64,000 bases of DNA from Acidovorax defluvii (GTDB lineage Bacteria; Pseudomonadota; Gammaproteobacteria; Burkholderiales; Burkholderiaceae_C): contig QLTU01000005.1 in NCBI GenBank assembly GCA_003268905.1, positions 1-64,000 on the forward strand. The letters run 5' to 3'. A program made the position numbers and the translations under genes. How positions within the stretch are numbered: the first letter of the stretch is position 1; each line of letters starts with the position of its first letter. This document shows, one piece after another, positions 63,033-64,000 of the stretch. The notes beneath the pieces were generated by a model that was given only the letters and a program-made list of their open reading frames with translations, did no database searches and was not told the origin of the DNA.

Positions 63033-64000
63033 TCAGGTGGCCAGGGCACGCACGATGGCATCTGCACACAGGGCCATCAAACCACCGGGCAACAAGCCGA
63101 GCACCAGCACCAGTGCACCGTTGACAGTCAACACCACGCGAACATCCAGGGGCGCAGACACGCTGGTTGCCGTCAGAGGGGCATCAAAATACATGACCTT
63201 CACGACGCGCAGGTAGTAGAAAGCGCCAATCAACGACATGAGGACAGCAAACACCGCCAACGCAATGTAAAGCCCCTGTCCGGACGCCACCAAGGCCTGC
63301 AAGACAGACAGCTTGGCATAGAAACCCACCAGCGGTGGAATGCCGGCCATGGAGAATAGGCAGACAGCCATCACGCCCGCATACAGGGGGCTGCGCTGAT
63401 TGAGACCCGCCAGATCTGCGATTTCTTCGCTCTCAAAGCCTTCACGGGCCAGCAGCAAAATCACGCCGAACGCTGCCAGGGTTGTAAGGACATAGCTCAC
63501 CACGTAGAACATGGCGGAGCTGTAGGCGCTCTCAACGGCAGCGGCATCCACATTGCCGTTGATGACACCCGACAACAGGCCCAGCAAGACAAAACCCATC
63601 TGAGAAATGGTGGAGTAAGCCAGCATGCGCTTCAGATTGGTCTGGGCAATGGCTGCAAGGTTACCCACCAGCAGCGAGCCAATGGCCAGCACTGCCAGCA
63701 TCTGCTGCCAATCGATGGCCAGTGGTAACAAACCGTCCACCAAAAGCCGAATGGTGATTGCAAACGCAGCAAGCTTGGGTGCGCCACCAATCATCAGCGT
63801 GACTGCAGTGGGGGCACCTTGATAGACATCGGGAATCCACATGTGGAAAGGCACCACGCCCAGCTTGAAAGCCAGACCTGCCACCACGAAGACCAATCCA
63901 AACACCAGCACCTGGTGGCGGATCTGGCCAGAATTGACGGCCTTGAACACTTGCCCGATATCCAGGGATCCCGTGGCACCGTAAAGCATCGACAAACCAT
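63033..64000 (-). CDS. nuoN: NADH-quinone oxidoreductase subunit N (partial, 5' end outside window)
   Basis: Antiporter-like proton-pumping membrane subunit of complex I. The C-terminal 322 residues are visible, starting at [13 protein letters not shown]. They include [19 protein letters not shown], the conserved Lys in [15 protein letters not shown], and [14 protein letters not shown]. The frame continues past the right edge; the last gene of the nuo operon is expected there in this order. An internal TTG near the edge is not a real start. Confidence 0.95.
   Translation of the reverse strand, partial: GLSMLYGATGSLDIGQVFKAVNSGQIRHQVLVFGLVFVVAGLAFKLGVVPFHMWIPDVYQGAPTAVTLMIGGAPKLAAFAITIRLLVDGLLPLAIDWQQMLAVLAIGSLLVGNLAAIAQTNLKRMLAYSTISQMGFVLLGLLSGVINGNVDAAAVESAYSSAMFYVVSYVLTTLAAFGVILLLAREGFESEEIADLAGLNQRSPLYAGVMAVCLFSMAGIPPLVGFYAKLSVLQALVASGQGLYIALAVFAVLMSLIGAFYYLRVVKVMYFDAPLTATSVSAPLDVRVVLTVNGALVLVLGLLPGGLMALCADAIVRALAT

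Overview
The window is GC-rich, densely coded chromosomal DNA from a betaproteobacterium, most probably a Comamonadaceae member (Acidovorax-like). That placement rests on gene content and order: pyrG-kdsA-eno-ftsB, coaBC-dut, the nuoN end followed by DUF2818 and DUF1178, several Bug-type solute-binding proteins, and a small AT-richer palindromic repeat with a TAGCTGCTAGCGCTT core. It is inferred from the sequence alone, without a database search. I saw no rRNA, tRNA, CRISPR array, transposase or prophage.

Layout. 1-4.4 kb: a regulator-like gene start at the left edge, a lytic transglycosylase, parE (all leftward), then a rightward MFS transporter and a 49-residue membrane peptide. 4.4-8.3 kb: methyltransferase, dapA, bamC, a metallo-beta-lactamase-fold hydrolase and, convergent, an Ala-rich repeat lipoprotein. 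8.5-13.7 kb: a RoxA-type ribosomal oxygenase with an uncharacterised partner, slyD, a glycine-zipper lipoprotein, and dut / membrane protein / coaBC. 13.7-18.9 kb: pyrG-kdsA-DUF1330-eno-ftsB plus an unknown Cys-rich-tail protein. 18.9-24 kb: hslO, a gamma-carbonic-anhydrase-like gene, a DUF455 ferritin-like gene and two tandem EAL/HDOD signalling paralogues. 24-29 kb: xerD flanked by two orphan Bug binding proteins, an AEC transporter and a GDSL lipoprotein. 29-36 kb: queG, tsaE-amiC, a cupin, a glycine-zipper lipoprotein, DedA and mutL. 35.8-43.9 kb: a two-component system followed by a heavy-metal RND efflux operon (adaptor, pump, DUF3240, outer-membrane factor). 44-47.6 kb: a decayed glycerophosphodiesterase, gdhA and pilU. 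47.6-55.2 kb: Bcr/CflA efflux, miaA, and an AttEFGH-like set (ATPase, fused permease, lipocalin-like hydrolase) interrupted by a divergent hsp20. 55.2-60 kb: a complete branched-chain amino-acid ABC operon (livG-F-substrate-binding protein-H-M). 60.3-64 kb: an ABC exporter, DUF1178, DUF2818 and the 3' part of nuoN.

Two patterns cut across the genes. First, twelve genes have a -10-like hexamer (A at position 2 and T at position 6 in every case) ending exactly 6-7 nt before the start codon with no Shine-Dalgarno site, which suggests widespread leaderless transcription. Second, a dispersed imperfect palindrome of about 50-65 bp occurs between genes and also, translated in frame, inside mutL, miaA, the att permease (twice), coaBC, the gene after ftsB and perhaps others. 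Other oddities are a glycerophosphodiesterase eroded by two deletions, a possible one-base frameshift at a T6 tract at the start of attH, and a lytic transglycosylase that reads through into what looks like a regulator's operator and start site.
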